From the NCBI GenBank assembly GCA_003255025.1, contig QANY01013671.1, forward strand, positions 152,146 to 216,145: a stretch of DNA of 64,000 bases, in the 5' to 3' direction. Every line of letters begins with the position of its first letter. Positions within the stretch are counted from its first letter, which is position 1. Both the position numbers and the translations under genes were made by a program. Shown here piece after piece: positions 63,999-64,000 of the stretch. Below the pieces are notes generated by a model. It saw only the letters and a program-made list of their open reading frames with translations, was not told the origin of the DNA and ran no database searches. This DNA comes from Datisca glomerata (Eukaryota > Streptophyta > Magnoliopsida > Cucurbitales > Datiscaceae).

Positions 63999-64000
63999 TC

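Larger units (their letters stand above)
59536..64000 (+). mobile_element. LINE E, 5'-truncated, runs off the window
   Basis: Plus-strand LINE nearly identical to LINE B over long stretches (for example, 10261-10320 is unchanged here at 60445-60504). It starts in ORF1 at SALIVSDKVDL and continues into the zf-RVT part at the window end. It carries several one-base indels and stops that B lacks, and a 100-base deletion after 63956. Confidence 0.93.

Overview
This window is repeat-rich heterochromatin from a plant nuclear genome, most likely an angiosperm; I cannot name the species. The evidence is the element content. There are L1-type LINEs with a DUF4283-like ORF1 and an ORF2 with endonuclease, reverse transcriptase and zf-RVT parts. 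There are Ty3/gypsy elements with plant-type primer sites: initiator-Met in one and Asp in an Athila/Tat-like fragment. There is also a long array of a 169-base satellite. I found no host protein gene, rRNA, tRNA, CRISPR array or intact autonomous element.

Layout. 1-5093: two broken Ty3/gypsy remnants fused at about 2503, ending in an 894-base LTR. 5094-8625: minus-strand LINE A, with an internal tandem duplication and a nested LINE (K, 6819-7515). 8626-14564: plus-strand LINE B, the best preserved, with an open ORF1 and an ORF2 open through the RT. 14565-45500: a satellite domain of about 17.7 kb (roughly 105 monomers of about 169 bases), cut by an Athila/Tat-like fragment (16536-18290), LINE F (19414-21572, minus), LINE G (34016-36044, plus), a Ty3/gypsy element with both LTRs (36307-43126) and LINE tail H (43738-44167). 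Monomers read one way up to 22248 and the other way from 22249 to 45500. 45501-64000: a LINE cluster: I (plus), C (minus, carrying nested J), D (plus), a 36-base satellite remnant, L (minus) and E (plus, running off the end).

History that can be read. The satellite is the substrate: F, G, H, the Ty3 element and the 3' ends of B and D all sit against satellite sequence. Several insertions keep target-site duplications: 16 bases with 2 mismatches (F), 13 with 1 (G), 15 perfect (J in C), about 9 (a LINE tail in the Ty3 integrase) and 5 with 1 mismatch (Ty3 element). A minus LINE meets a plus LINE head to head three times (A/B, C/D, L/E), each time with the plus partner cut off inside ORF1.

The points most worth a second look are the satellite's variant order and orientation switch, the repeated head-to-head LINE junctions (one with a perfect 12-base inverted repeat), and the conserved ORF1/ORF2 overlap and 3'-end motif of the LINEs. 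I do not see a new host-encoded system. The coding capacity is decayed retrotransposon sequence, and motif readings were made by eye.
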